Positions 41,367-50,560 of a stretch of DNA of 64,000 bases are shown here, piece by piece (within the stretch, counting starts at the first letter, position 1; each line of letters begins with the position of its first letter). Location: positions 62,001-126,000 of the forward strand of contig NZ_QCZF01000007.1 of assembly GCF_003075095.1 (NCBI RefSeq), in the 5' to 3' direction. The notes under the pieces were generated by a model. It ran no database searches. It was not told where the DNA came from and saw nothing but the letters and a program-made list of their open reading frames with translations. This stretch comes from Blastococcus litoris (GTDB taxonomy: Bacteria; Actinomycetota; Actinomycetes; Mycobacteriales; Geodermatophilaceae). The position numbers and the translations under genes are program-made.

Positions 41367-42437
41367 ATGGACATCCGACGGGAGTCGACGGACCGCTTCG
41401 TCCGCTGGGCGGCGCTCGTCGGCTTCCCCGAACTGTGCCGATCCGTCGGCCTGGACCCGGGACGGCTGCTCGCGGACGTGGGACTGCACCTGGCGGAACC
41501 CCTCGACCACGACACGTGGATCCCGGCCCCCCCGGTCGCCCTCGTGCTGGAACGGGCGGCCGTCGCATCCGGTTGCGACGACTTCGCCGTCCGGCTGAAC
41601 CGGTGGCGCCGGTTCTCCCACCTGGGTCCGATCTCGCTGGTGCTCCGCGAAGAGCCCGACCTGCGCAGCGCGCTCGACCTGCTGATCCGGTACCAGCGGG
41701 CCTACAACGGGGTCATCGACCTTCGGCTGGTCGAGACCGGCGACCTCGCGACGGTGCACATCCGCGTGGACTACGGGCGACCGGTTCCCGTCCGGCAGCC
41801 CCTCGACCTCACCGCGGCGTCGCTGATGACCACCATCCGCGGACTCGTCAGCGCCGCCTGGGAACCACGCGTCGTCTGCTTCTCCCATCCGGCACCGGCC
41901 GATCTCACCGCGTTCCACCGGGTGTTCGGCTCCACCCTGCGGTTCGACCACGAGTTCACCGGTGTGGTCTTCTCGGCCCGGGACCTGGACGCCGCGACGG
42001 TGACCGCCGACCCGGGGTTCCGGCCCTATGCACGTCAGCTGCTGCAGTCGCTGGCGGCCCCCCGGCCCGTCACCGTGGCCGACGAGGTCGGCTCGCTGGT
42101 CGAGTTCCTGCTGCCTCTCGGCAGCTGCTCGCTGGCGCGGGTGAGCCGTGACCTCGGGGTGCAGCCGCGCACCCTGCACCGGCGGCTGGCCGCCGAGGGG
42201 CAGAGCTTCTCGGCGATCGTGCAGGCCACGCGTGTCCGTCTCGCCACGCACTACCTGGCCAACGAGCGCTTCACGCTCACCGAGGTCTCGGGCATGCTCG
42301 GCTTCGCCACACCGAGCGCCTTCTCGACGTGGTTCCGCCAGCACTTCGGCACCAGCGCCAGCGACTGGCGCTCCCGCACCCGGGTCCCGCCTGCGCACGA
42401 CAGCGCGACGCGGGTCGAGGCGGGCCGAGGTGGGTGA
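41367..42437 (+). CDS. AraC-family regulator with Arabinose_bd-type N-terminal domain
   Basis: 356 residues. The first ~200 residues match the AraC subgroup with an OruR/ArgR-like N-terminal domain. The C-terminus has two HTHs (LARVSRDLGVQPRTLHRRL, and TEVSGMLGFATPSAFSTWF). A TTG three codons earlier is an alternative start. The following MFS gene begins within its last codons (8-bp overlap), so it probably controls that transporter. Confidence 0.87.
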   Translation: MDIRRESTDRFVRWAALVGFPELCRSVGLDPGRLLADVGLHLAEPLDHDTWIPAPPVALVLERAAVASGCDDFAVRLNRWRRFSHLGPISLVLREEPDLRSALDLLIRYQRAYNGVIDLRLVETGDLATVHIRVDYGRPVPVRQPLDLTAASLMTTIRGLVSAAWEPRVVCFSHPAPADLTAFHRVFGSTLRFDHEFTGVVFSARDLDAATVTADPGFRPYARQLLQSLAAPRPVTVADEVGSLVEFLLPLGSCSLARVSRDLGVQPRTLHRRLAAEGQSFSAIVQATRVRLATHYLANERFTLTEVSGMLGFATPSAFSTWFRQHFGTSASDWRSRTRVPPAHDSATRVEAGRGG

Positions 42438-43707
42438 ACCCGCGCCGGTCGGCGCCCTGACGGCGGCCGGTCGCCGACAGGTGTTCCCGTGGTTGGTGCT
42501 GGCCCTGTCGTTCGCACTGCTGCTGTCGGACTTCATGTGCCGGCAGGTGCTGGCAGCCGTCTTCCCGCTCCTGAAGGTCGAATGGACCCTGACGGACACC
42601 CAGTTGGGCGCACTGGCCAGCGTCGTCGCCCTCACCGTGGGCGTGCTCACCGTCCCGCTGTCGATCCTCGCCGACCGCTACGGGCGTCGCCTGGCGATCC
42701 TGGGCATGGCCCTGGTGTGGAGCCTGGCCACGCTCGCCTCGGCGGTGGCCGCGAACTACGGCCAACTGCTGGTCGCCCGGCTGTTCATCGGGGCCGGAGA
42801 GGCCGCCTACGGCAGCGTCGGTCTGGCCGTGGTGCTGTCGGTGTTCCCCGCGCACCGCCGGGCGGCGCTGTCGGGGGCCTTCAGCGCCGGCGGCACGTTC
42901 GGCTCCGTGCTCGGCGTCGCGCTCGGCGGGGCGCTGGCAGTCCAGTTCGGCTGGCGCTGGTCGGTCGCTGCCATGGCTGCGGTCGGGCTCGTCCTGGCTG
43001 CGCTGTACCGGCAGCTGATCACCGAGGCGAAGCTCGCCGAGCACGCGCAGGACGGGTACCTCGACAACGCGGCCCCGATCCGGACCGGGCGGTCCCGGCT
43101 GACCTCGCTGCTGTTCCCCCCGTCCGTGCTCTGCGCGTACCTCGGCGCGGGTGTGCAGCTGTTCGTGGCCGGTGCCCTGCTCACCTGGCTGCCCAGTTAC
43201 CTGCATCGCGCCTACGGCCTGCCGACGGGGGAAGCGGCGGGGCTCGCGTCGCTGCTGCTCCTCGGCATGGGCGTGGGCATGATCGGTTGCGGCCTGCTCA
43301 CCGATCGCCTCGCCCGCGGCGCGCCCGTCCGGATCTGGACGACCGCGATGGGCTACGCGGCAGCGTCGCTGCTGCTGCTCGGTGTCGGCTTCGCGCTGCC
43401 GCCCGGCACGGCGCAGTTGACCCTCATCGGTGCCGGCGCCTTCTTCGCCGCCGGCACCACGGGTCCGGCGGGGGCGCTGGTGACCGACCTGACTCCGGTC
43501 CAGGTCCGGGCCAGCGCGCTGGGTGTGCTCGCCCTGGCCTACAACCTGCTCGGCCTGACCCCCGGACCACTGGTCATCGGGATGCTCGCCGACCGGCTGG
43601 GCCTGACCACCGCGATGAGGCTCGCACCCGCCGTCTCGCTCGCGGCCTTCGCCCTGCTCGCCGTCGGCCGCGCACGAGCGGGGCGCATCGGGCGCACCTC
43701 CTCGTAG
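42430..43707 (+). CDS. MFS transporter, ACS-like
   Basis: 425 residues with 12 predicted helices. The loop 2-3 motif is LADRYGRRLAIL and its second-half equivalent is LTDRLARGAP. The long first loop (DFMCRQVLAAVFPLLKVEW) resembles anion:cation symporter and sugar/organic acid MFS members. The GTG start overlaps the AraC gene. It probably imports the small molecule that the AraC regulator senses. Confidence 0.85.
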   Translation: MGEPAPVGALTAAGRRQVFPWLVLALSFALLLSDFMCRQVLAAVFPLLKVEWTLTDTQLGALASVVALTVGVLTVPLSILADRYGRRLAILGMALVWSLATLASAVAANYGQLLVARLFIGAGEAAYGSVGLAVVLSVFPAHRRAALSGAFSAGGTFGSVLGVALGGALAVQFGWRWSVAAMAAVGLVLAALYRQLITEAKLAEHAQDGYLDNAAPIRTGRSRLTSLLFPPSVLCAYLGAGVQLFVAGALLTWLPSYLHRAYGLPTGEAAGLASLLLLGMGVGMIGCGLLTDRLARGAPVRIWTTAMGYAAASLLLLGVGFALPPGTAQLTLIGAGAFFAAGTTGPAGALVTDLTPVQVRASALGVLALAYNLLGLTPGPLVIGMLADRLGLTTAMRLAPAVSLAAFALLAVGRARAGRIGRTSS

Positions 43708-43744
43708 CTCGCGACACCGGCGAGGTCGACCCCCGTCGGTCCGC

Positions 43745-44890
43745 TCAACCCCGCGGCCGCGCGTTGAGCCGGGCGGCCTGCCGCGTGAGGTGGTCGCGCT
43801 CCGCCAGGTTGGGCGCGGCCAGCGCCGCCTCCGCGTAGAGCCGGGCCGCTGTGCCGAGATCGTCCGCGCGCTCGTGGAGGTACGCCGCCACCGCCGCGTA
43901 CCGGGGCAGGGCGCCGTCGAGCTCGCTCAGGGCAGCGAGCCCGGCGCGGGCGCCGTCGGCCTCCCCGACGGCGACGGCCCGGTTGAGGAGCACGACCGGG
44001 CTGCCGGTCAGCCGGACGAGCTCGTCGTACCACTCGACGATCTGCACCCAGTCGGTCTCCTCGTGGCTGCGCGCGTCGGCGTGCAGGGCGGCGATCGCTG
44101 CCTGGGCCTGGAACTCGCCCAGCCGGTCTCGGACGAGGGCGGCCTGGAGGACGTCGACGCCCTCGGCGATCAGCCGCGTGTCCCACCGGCCGCGGTCCTG
44201 CTCGGCCAGGGGCACGAGGCCGCCGTCGGGGCGGGTCCTGGCCGGTCGCCGGGCGTGGTGCAGCAGCATCAGCGCCAGCAGGCCCGCCACCTCCTCGTGG
44301 TCGATGCGGGCCGCCAGCTGCCGGGTCAGCCGGATCGCCTCCGCGGCCAGGTCGACGTCGCCGGAGTAGCCCTCGTTGAAGACCAGGTAGAGCACGCGGA
44401 GCACCGTGGCCAGGTCGCCCGGTTCGTCGAACCGGACGCCCGACACGGTCCGCTTGGCCCGGCTGATCCGCTGGGCCATGGTCGCCTCCGGCACCAGGTA
44501 GGCCTGGGCGATCTGCCGCGTGGTCAGCCCGCCGACCGCGCGCAGGGTGAGCGCCACCGCCGAGGTCGGGGAGAGCGAGGGGTGGGCGCACAGGACGTAC
44601 AGCCGCAGCGTGTCGTCCACCTCGGTGCCCGGCCCGGGCGCGGGCTCCTCGTCCACGCGCACCTCGCGCCGGCGCCGGGAGGTGTCGGAGCGGACGGCGT
44701 CCAGGAACTTGCGCCACGCCACCGTGACCAGCCAGCCCTGAGGGTCGCGGGGAGGGTCCTCCGGCCACACCCGGACGGCCTCCAGCAGGGCGTCCTGGAC
44801 GGCGTCCTCGGCCGCCGCGAAGTCAGCTCCGCGACGGCCGAGGATCCCGATGACGCTGGGGATGAGCGCCCGGAGGCGCGCCTCATCCAC
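43745..44890 (-). CDS. ECF42-type sigma factor (with DUF6596 C-terminus)
   Basis: 381 residues. Sigma-2 region (DFAAAEDAVQDALLEAVRVW) and sigma-4 region (LTTRQIAQAYLVPEATMAQRISRAK) are followed by a ~200-residue helical TPR-like extension, the layout of ECF42 factors. These have no classical anti-sigma; the extension and a DGPF-domain partner are proposed regulators. The partner gene lies 7 bp upstream, as is typical. Confidence 0.93.
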   Translation of the reverse strand: MDEARLRALIPSVIGILGRRGADFAAAEDAVQDALLEAVRVWPEDPPRDPQGWLVTVAWRKFLDAVRSDTSRRRREVRVDEEPAPGPGTEVDDTLRLYVLCAHPSLSPTSAVALTLRAVGGLTTRQIAQAYLVPEATMAQRISRAKRTVSGVRFDEPGDLATVLRVLYLVFNEGYSGDVDLAAEAIRLTRQLAARIDHEEVAGLLALMLLHHARRPARTRPDGGLVPLAEQDRGRWDTRLIAEGVDVLQAALVRDRLGEFQAQAAIAALHADARSHEETDWVQIVEWYDELVRLTGSPVVLLNRAVAVGEADGARAGLAALSELDGALPRYAAVAAYLHERADDLGTAARLYAEAALAAPNLAERDHLTRQAARLNARPRG

Positions 44891-44897
44891 CGGGCCG

Positions 44898-45305
44898 TCA
44901 GTCCGTGATGGTCGGCGGCTCGTCGAAGAACGGCCGCACCTCGAGCCACTCGTGGATCGGCTCGCCGCCCGCGCCGGGTGCCGAGGACAGCTCGCCGGCC
45001 AGCTCGACCGCGCGCTCCTGGCTGTCGACGTCGATCACCATCCAGCCGGCGATCAGGTCCTTCGTCTCGGCGAACGGGCCGTCCGTGACGGGCGGGCGCC
45101 CGTCGCCGTCGGAGCGCACCCACATGCCGTCGGGGCGCAGCGCCTGCCCGTCGACGTACTCGCCGGTCCCTTCGAGCCGGGTCGCGAAGTCCTGCATGTA
45201 CTGCATGTGCGCCGTGACCTCGTCGGGGGTCCACCGGTCCATCGGGACGTCGTTCACCGCCGACGGTGCGCCCCGGTAGTGCTTGAGCAGCAGGTACTTG
45301 GCCAT
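44898..45305 (-). CDS. YCII/DGPF-domain protein, ECF42 partner
   Basis: 135 residues. The diagnostic DGPF appears in VTDGPFAETKDLIAGW. YCII-fold proteins of this kind are encoded beside ECF42 sigma factors and are thought to act with them, although the mechanism is unclear. The N-terminus is MAKYLLLKHY. First gene of the two-gene operon. Confidence 0.93.
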   Translation of the reverse strand: MAKYLLLKHYRGAPSAVNDVPMDRWTPDEVTAHMQYMQDFATRLEGTGEYVDGQALRPDGMWVRSDGDGRPPVTDGPFAETKDLIAGWMVIDVDSQERAVELAGELSSAPGAGGEPIHEWLEVRPFFDEPPTITD

Positions 45306-45473
45306 CGTTGTCTCCTTCGTGGTCCACGGCCCACCGTGGCCGTCGCACCTCGGGGACGGAGCAGCGGACGGGTTCTCGACATCCTGCCGGGAGAAATTCT
45401 GCGCACGTCCGACGACGTGGTTGCGGTACGTGTCCGTCTTGACACCCGTCGGGTGCGTCACCAGCCTCTGAGC

Positions 45474-45866
45474 ATGACGGTGATCCCGCTTCCCCGGCAC
45501 GGGCGATGGGCGTGGGACCTGCGCGGCGAGGGCCGCGCGGTCCGGGTGACGGCCCACGTCGACTCTGGCGTGATGAACCTGAGCCTCTGGCGCGGAGGTG
45601 TGTGCGTCGGAAGCGCCCAGCTGCTGCCGGGCGACGTCGCGAAGCTGGCGGGCGGGCTGACGGAAGGCCTGGCGGAGATCGCCGCCCAGTCGCGCTCGGA
45701 GCCGGCCGGTGATTCCCGACGGATCGCCGAGCTGGAGGGACGGCTCGCCGAGGTGGAGGCGCGGCTGGGGTCCTCGGCGCCGCGGCGGACCGTCGCGGGT
45801 GCGGTGGGCGCGGTCCGCTCCGCGCTCGTCTCGCGCGGGCTGCGGGCGATGGTGCGCGCCCGCTGA
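45474..45866 (+). CDS. Small hypothetical protein with C-terminal coiled coil
   Basis: 130 residues, not recognised. The N-terminal half looks beta-rich (WAWDLRGEGRAVRVTAHVDSG). It is followed by an amphipathic helix with heptads (RIAELEGRLAEVEARLG) and a basic end. TTGACA lies about 36 nt upstream of the ATG, but no clear -10 follows. It stands between two genes of opposite strand. Confidence 0.55.
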   Translation: MTVIPLPRHGRWAWDLRGEGRAVRVTAHVDSGVMNLSLWRGGVCVGSAQLLPGDVAKLAGGLTEGLAEIAAQSRSEPAGDSRRIAELEGRLAEVEARLGSSAPRRTVAGAVGAVRSALVSRGLRAMVRAR

Positions 45867-45869
45867 TCC

Positions 45870-46463
45870 TCAGCGCCGCACGTCGTAGACCAGGTGGGTC
45901 ACCTGCCTGCCCTGCACGATGCGCGGGTCCTCGAACAAGATCGGCTCGGCGATACCGCCGCTGCCGAAGAAGGGCCGGCCGGTGCCCAGCACGGCCGGCA
46001 CCAGGTTGAGAACCACCTGGTCGACGAGGCCCTCGCGCAGCGCCTGCCCGCCGATCTGCCCGGCGCTCACCGACACGTCCTGCTCGCCAGCGAGGTCGCG
46101 CGCCTGCTCGATCGCGCCGCGCACGTCCCGGACGAAGGTGAAGGGCGCGCTGCCCGCGTGCTCCCAGTCGGTCGGCGGCTCGTGGGTCACCACGAACACG
46201 TGCTCGCCGTTGGCCGGGACGCCGTTCCATCCGTTGGTCAGGTCGAACAGACGCCGGCCGATCACTGCCGCGGCGATCCGCGGCGCGAACGAGTAGAGGA
46301 AGTCCGCGGTCTCCCGGGTGGTGTGGAAGACCCGGGACTCGTCGCTGAAGGTGCCGGCGACGTCGCCGTTGCCGTACCAGTCGAAGAGCGGCCCGATCGT
46401 GTCGTCGTCCCTGGCGATGAAGCCGTCGAGCGACACCGCCGCGAAGATGCTCGTCCTGCCCAC
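45870..46463 (-). CDS. Dihydrofolate reductase/RibD C-terminal domain protein
   Basis: 197 residues. The start MGRTSIFAAVSLDGFIARDDD is typical of the RibD_C/DHFR-like family, with VIGRRLFDL and SAGQIGGQAL further on. These are NADPH-dependent reductases, mostly of unknown substrate. GTG at 46463 preceded by AGGAGGG. Despite the DHFR-like fold, classical folate reductase activity should not be assumed. Confidence 0.85.
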   Translation of the reverse strand: MGRTSIFAAVSLDGFIARDDDTIGPLFDWYGNGDVAGTFSDESRVFHTTRETADFLYSFAPRIAAAVIGRRLFDLTNGWNGVPANGEHVFVVTHEPPTDWEHAGSAPFTFVRDVRGAIEQARDLAGEQDVSVSAGQIGGQALREGLVDQVVLNLVPAVLGTGRPFFGSGGIAEPILFEDPRIVQGRQVTHLVYDVRR

Positions 46464-46561
46464 ATTCCTGCCCTCCTGGCCCGGACCGCGCCCGCCGCGA
46501 CCGTCAGGAGCAGGACTGGCACGGCGTGCTCGACTCATCGGTCGACCAGCCCGTCGCCCCA

Positions 46562-47101
46562 TCAGGCAGGTGCCGGCGCGCCCTCCGGTGTCACGACGAG
46601 CCAGCGGCCACCGTTCTCGACGACGTCGTGGCACAGGACCTGTCCCGGCCCCTCGTGCGCGTAGAAGTAGAGCGGGTGGCCGCCGTAGGTGACCTGGGTC
46701 GACCCGTCGTCGCGGGCGACCGTGCCCAGCAGGTCCGCCCGCACGTCGCCGGTCGGCTGCGGGGCCCCCGTCGTGAGCACCGGCGGCCAGGCCTCCGCGC
46801 ACTCGCCGTAGCACTCCGGGACGCCGGCGGTCTCGATCTCGAACAGGTAGATCGCCTGGCCCGGCTCGTCGAAGAGCATCGGCCCGAACTCGCTGTCCCG
46901 GACGGTGACGGAGACGCCCGTCGCCGGCGGCGCAGCGGTCGTCGGGGCGGCCGCGCCCGGCTCCGTGCCGGGCGCGGACGACGTCGCCGACGGGGCCCGG
47001 GACGGGGCATCGGCAGCGTCGGTGGCTGGGCCGCCGCAGGCGGTGACGAGCAGGCCCGCGACGACCACTGCGGTACCGGCTCGCCCGCTGAAGAGGGTCA
47101 C
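46562..47101 (-). CDS. Lipoprotein with secreted-repeat domain (Lipoprotein_15-like)
   Basis: 179 residues. Signal and lipobox LLVTACGG, then a Thr/Ala/Pro linker. The body contains two units resembling the secreted repeat of unknown function (LFDEPGQAIYLFE, and YGGHPLYFYAHEGPGQ), with paired Cys in CYGECAEAWPPV. It is anchored on the outer membrane face. Function unknown; homologous repeats are widespread in actinobacteria. Confidence 0.85.
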   Translation of the reverse strand: MTLFSGRAGTAVVVAGLLVTACGGPATDAADAPSRAPSATSSAPGTEPGAAAPTTAAPPATGVSVTVRDSEFGPMLFDEPGQAIYLFEIETAGVPECYGECAEAWPPVLTTGAPQPTGDVRADLLGTVARDDGSTQVTYGGHPLYFYAHEGPGQVLCHDVVENGGRWLVVTPEGAPAPA

Positions 47102-47175
47102 GCCTCATCCTGGATCGCCGTCGACCCCTGTCAATGGGATCTCCGCGGTCCGGCCGTCGCTAGGCTTCGGGCCAC

Positions 47176-47223
47176 ATGAGCGAGAGACGACCGGCGCGAC
47201 GCACGACCGGCGGTGCCGCGTGA
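47176..47223 (+). other. Possible 15-codon leader ORF before cobU
   Basis: An ATG 9 nt after TAGGCT (47161-47166) opens a 15-codon frame whose TGA overlaps the cobU GTG as GTGA. It could serve to couple translation of cobU in the absence of a good ribosome site. Chance occurrence cannot be excluded. Confidence 0.3.
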
Positions 47224-47762
47224 AGCTGCGCCGGAAGCGGGTCCTCGTCCTCGGCGGCGCGCGGTCGGGCAAGTCCTCCCACGCCGAGGGCCTGCTGCGC
47301 CGGGAGCGATCGGTCGAGTACGTCGCGTGCGGTCTGCCACCGAGCGAGGACGACGCCGAATGGGCCGGTCGGGTCGCGCTCCACCGCGACCGCCGTCCGG
47401 CGTCGTGGACGACGAACGAGACCGTCGACCTCGTCGCCGTGCTGGGACGGCCGGGGCCGCCGGTTCTGGTCGACTGCCTGACCACCTGGCTGGCCCGGGT
47501 CATGGACGACTGCGGCGTCTGGACCGACCAGCCCGGATCGGCGGAGAAGCTGGCGTCCGCCGTCGACGACGTCGTCGCCGCCTGGACCGGCACCCGTCGC
47601 CGGGTCGTCGGGGTCAGCAACGAGGTCGGCTGGGGCATCGTCCCGGCCACGCCGTCGGGACGACGGTTCCGCGACGAGCTCGGCGTCCTCAACGCCCGGA
47701 TCGCCGCCGCGTCCGACCGCGTGTGGCTGGTGACCGCGGGATTGCCCCAGCGGCTCCGGTGA
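47220..47762 (+). CDS. cobU: Adenosylcobinamide kinase/adenosylcobinamide-phosphate guanylyltransferase
   Basis: 180 residues. P-loop LGGARSGKS near residue 12, the guanylylated-His region VALHRDRRP, and LVDCLTTWLARV and NEVGWGIVP downstream are all characteristic of CobU/CobP. It phosphorylates adenosylcobinamide and then attaches GMP in the nucleotide-loop assembly of vitamin B12. No other cobalamin gene is nearby and no cobalamin riboswitch is seen upstream. The GTG start is chosen by homology to the usual N-terminus. Confidence 0.93.
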   Translation: MKLRRKRVLVLGGARSGKSSHAEGLLRRERSVEYVACGLPPSEDDAEWAGRVALHRDRRPASWTTNETVDLVAVLGRPGPPVLVDCLTTWLARVMDDCGVWTDQPGSAEKLASAVDDVVAAWTGTRRRVVGVSNEVGWGIVPATPSGRRFRDELGVLNARIAAASDRVWLVTAGLPQRLR

Positions 47763-47766
47763 CCGG

Positions 47767-48819
47767 TCAGCCGCTGAACCTGACGACGCCGCCCTCCGTG
47801 GCGCTCAGGCGGGCGGCGTCCAGGACGGTCATCGAGGCGACGGCGTCCCGCGGCTCCACCGGCAGCGGCCCGAGTCCTCGGACGGCGCGCGCGAACAGCG
47901 GGTAGAAGTCCGACCAGGCGCCGTTCTCCGACGGGACCGGTTCGCCCTCGTCCCCCCGGTGCAGCCGCCCCCAGCGCAGCGAGGGCTCTGCACCCCACGC
48001 CGGGCCGAGCGACTCCGGCGTGTGCCCGGCCAGCAGCAGGTCCTCCTGGCCGTCCATCAGCGTGCCGTTCACGTAGCTGCCGCTCGTACCGGTCACTCGG
48101 AACCGCGGCCCGGGCGCGCCCTGGCTCCAGCTGCCCCACAGGTGCGACCGCGCGCCGCTGGTGTGGGTGAGGGCCACGAACACGTCGTCGTCGAGACCGT
48201 TCTCGCGGGTCCGCCACTCGGCGTACACCGAGGAGACCGGTCCCATGAGGACGAGTGCCTGGTCGACGAGGTGGCTGCCGAAGTCCAGCAGCGTTCCACC
48301 GCCGGCGGTGCCCGGGCCGTCCTCGGGAGCCAGCCGCTCGAAGCGCAACTCGAAGCGGACGACGTCGCCGAGGGCGCCGTCGTCGACCAGGCGCCGGACG
48401 GTCAGGAAATCGGAGTCCCACCGCCGGTTCTGGTAGGGCGAGAGCGCCAGCCCTCGCTCCTCGGCCAGCTCCACCGACCGCCGGGCGGCGTCGGCGTCCA
48501 GCGCGAAGGGCTTGTCGCACACGACGGCGAGGCCGAGCTCGAGGGCCCGGTCGGTCAGCTCGCTGTGCGTCGCGGCGGGTGTGGAGATCGCGACCGCCTC
48601 TGCGCCGGCGTCCACGAGCTCCTCCAGCGAGCCGAAGGTCGTGCGGCCGCGGGAGTCCTGCTCCACCAGCGCGCGCCGCTCCTCGGACGAGGTCACGACG
48701 CCGAGGAACTCGACCCCCGGCGCGGTACCGAGCAGCGGGGCGTGGAACCAGCGACCGCCGAAGCCGTAGCCGACGAGCCCGAAGCGGACGGGGGAGCCGG
48801 TGGGGTCGTCTGTCGTCAC
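47767..48819 (-). CDS. Gfo/Idh/MocA-family oxidoreductase
   Basis: 350 residues. N-terminal NAD(P) motif GLVGYGFGG and the family CDKPFAL motif, with YQNRRWDSDFL and a C-terminal alpha/beta domain (LLDFGSHLVDQAL). It oxidises or reduces a sugar, inositol or related polyol. CATGAT stands 6 nt before the GTG, resembling a leaderless start. Convergent with cobU (4-bp gap). Confidence 0.92.
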   Translation of the reverse strand: MTTDDPTGSPVRFGLVGYGFGGRWFHAPLLGTAPGVEFLGVVTSSEERRALVEQDSRGRTTFGSLEELVDAGAEAVAISTPAATHSELTDRALELGLAVVCDKPFALDADAARRSVELAEERGLALSPYQNRRWDSDFLTVRRLVDDGALGDVVRFELRFERLAPEDGPGTAGGGTLLDFGSHLVDQALVLMGPVSSVYAEWRTRENGLDDDVFVALTHTSGARSHLWGSWSQGAPGPRFRVTGTSGSYVNGTLMDGQEDLLLAGHTPESLGPAWGAEPSLRWGRLHRGDEGEPVPSENGAWSDFYPLFARAVRGLGPLPVEPRDAVASMTVLDAARLSATEGGVVRFSG

Positions 48820-48887
48820 CGGTCGATCATGCCCGGGATCGACCTGGTTCGATGACCGCGTCGCGCCCCCCGCAGCCAGGAGACCCC

Positions 48888-50279
48888 GTGACGACGAACG
48901 CCGACCCCCCGGTGGACGCGACGGCCGGTCCGCAGATCCCGTTCGGGACGGCGGTGCGCACGTGGTTCGCCATCTCGCTCCAGACCTTCGGCGGACCCGC
49001 CGGCCAGATCGCCGTCATGCAGCGGACGCTGGTCGACGACAAGCGGTGGATCGGCCAGCGGCGGTTCCTGCACGCGATGAACTACTGCATGCTCCTGCCC
49101 GGCCCGGAGGCCCAGCAGCTGGCGACCTATGTCGGCTGGCTCCTGCACGGCACGCGGGGCGGCCTGGTCGCCGGTGGCCTGTTCGTCCTGCCGGGCGTGG
49201 TCGCGCTGCTGGTCCTGTCGGCCGTCTACGTCGGCTTCGGCTCCACCGTGGCGGTGACGGCGCTGTTCGCCGGGCTGGCCCCGGCGGTGCTCGCCATCGT
49301 CGTTCAGGCGGTGCAGCGGGTGGCGAAGCGGGCGCTGATCAGCCCGGCGCTGGTCACCATCGCCGTCGTCTCGTTCCTGGCGCTCGCGCTGTTCGCGGTC
49401 CCGTTCCCGGTGGTGGTCGTCGCCGCGGGAGCGGTCGGGTGGGCGCTGCACCGGTGGTGGCCGGCGGCCGTCCCGGAGAAGCGCAGGGCCGAGGCGGCCG
49501 ACGACGGGCCGGCGCCGGTGATCCCGGACGACGTCCTGCACGCCGAGCGTCCCTCGTCGCGCCGCGCGCTGAAGGTCCTGGTCGTGGGGCTGCTGGTGTG
49601 GGGCGTGCCGTTGGCCGCCTTCGCGCTGCTGACCGGCACGGACAGCGTCTTCACCGAGCAGGGGCTGTTCTTCTCCGGGGCAGCAGTCGTGACCTTCGGC
49701 GGGGCGTACGCGGTGCTCGCGTACGTGGCCCAGCAGGCGGTGCAGGTCTACGGGTGGTTGGCGCCGGGGGAGATGGTGCGCGGGCTCGCCCTGGCCGAGA
49801 CGACGCCGGGGCCGCTGATCATGGTCGTGCAGTTCGTGGCTTTCGTGGGGGCCTACCGCGCCCCGGGCGAGCTCGATCCGTGGGCCGCGGCGGTGCTCGC
49901 CTCGCTCCTGGTCACCTGGGTGACGTTCGTGCCCAGCTTCCTGTTCGTGCTCCTCGGCGCGCCCTACATGGAGCGGCTCCGGGGCAACCGCTCGCTCTCG
50001 GCGGCGCTGACCGGGATCACTGCGGCGGTCGTGGGGGTCATTGCCAACCTCGGGGTCTACTTCGCGGTGCACACGCTGTTCGCCGACACCCGGGCCGTCG
50101 ACCGGTTCGGCCTGGCGGTGCAGCTGCCCGACCTGTCGAGCCTGCGACCGGTCCACCTGGCGATCGCGGTCGTCGCGGCCGTCCTGATCTTCCGGCTGAA
50201 GTGGTCGGTGCTGCGCACGCTCGGGGTCTGCGCACTGCTCGGCCTCGCCGCCGGCCTCGCCGGGCTGCCCGTCTCCTGA
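48888..50279 (+). CDS. chrA: Chromate transporter (long, two-domain ChrA)
   Basis: About 463 residues, with two homologous membrane halves. The first has FGGPAGQIAVMQR and MLLPGPEAQQLATYVGW; the second has TFGGAYAVLAYVAQQA and ETTPGPLIMVVQF. This matches CHR-family chromate efflux. I prefer the GTG at 48888, which has AGGAG 5 nt upstream, over an ATG at 48852 without a ribosome site. No chrB-like regulator is adjacent. Confidence 0.9.
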   Translation: MTTNADPPVDATAGPQIPFGTAVRTWFAISLQTFGGPAGQIAVMQRTLVDDKRWIGQRRFLHAMNYCMLLPGPEAQQLATYVGWLLHGTRGGLVAGGLFVLPGVVALLVLSAVYVGFGSTVAVTALFAGLAPAVLAIVVQAVQRVAKRALISPALVTIAVVSFLALALFAVPFPVVVVAAGAVGWALHRWWPAAVPEKRRAEAADDGPAPVIPDDVLHAERPSSRRALKVLVVGLLVWGVPLAAFALLTGTDSVFTEQGLFFSGAAVVTFGGAYAVLAYVAQQAVQVYGWLAPGEMVRGLALAETTPGPLIMVVQFVAFVGAYRAPGELDPWAAAVLASLLVTWVTFVPSFLFVLLGAPYMERLRGNRSLSAALTGITAAVVGVIANLGVYFAVHTLFADTRAVDRFGLAVQLPDLSSLRPVHLAIAVVAAVLIFRLKWSVLRTLGVCALLGLAAGLAGLPVS

Positions 50280-50560
50280 CCTCCGCCTGGAGATCCCCAT
50301 ACGCGGTGGGCGGCGGTGTGACGGCCATCTCACGCTTGTTGAATACGCAGAGTTACCGGATCGGGCGACAGAGCGTCACCGGTTCGGGCGGTGCTCGACC
50401 CCTGCATCACCGTCCGTGACGCCGGTCGGGTGTCCCCCTTCCGGGTCACGGCACCGGCCGAAGGTCTCCCGTTCCTGCTGACCAGGCCGGATCTTGGGGG
50501 AGCCGCGACCCCGGTCACCACGGCCCGATCAGTCGACGGCGGACCTCCTAGGAGATCACC
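50280..50560 (+). other. Upstream region of the pilus operon
   Basis: 281 bp without a recognised gene. It ends with AGGAGATC as the flp ribosome site. An AT-richer patch at about 50336-50356 (TTGTTGAATACG) may hold the promoter. I looked for c-di-GMP riboswitch core sequences and did not find them. Confidence 0.4.

Noticed and set aside
45439-45474. TTGACA upstream of the 130-residue hypothetical gene as a full promoter
   Set aside because: No TANNNT hexamer is present at 16-18 bp; the match may be accidental.
50280-50560. c-di-GMP riboswitch before the pilin gene
   Set aside because: The conserved core sequences of class I and II riboswitches are not visible by eye.
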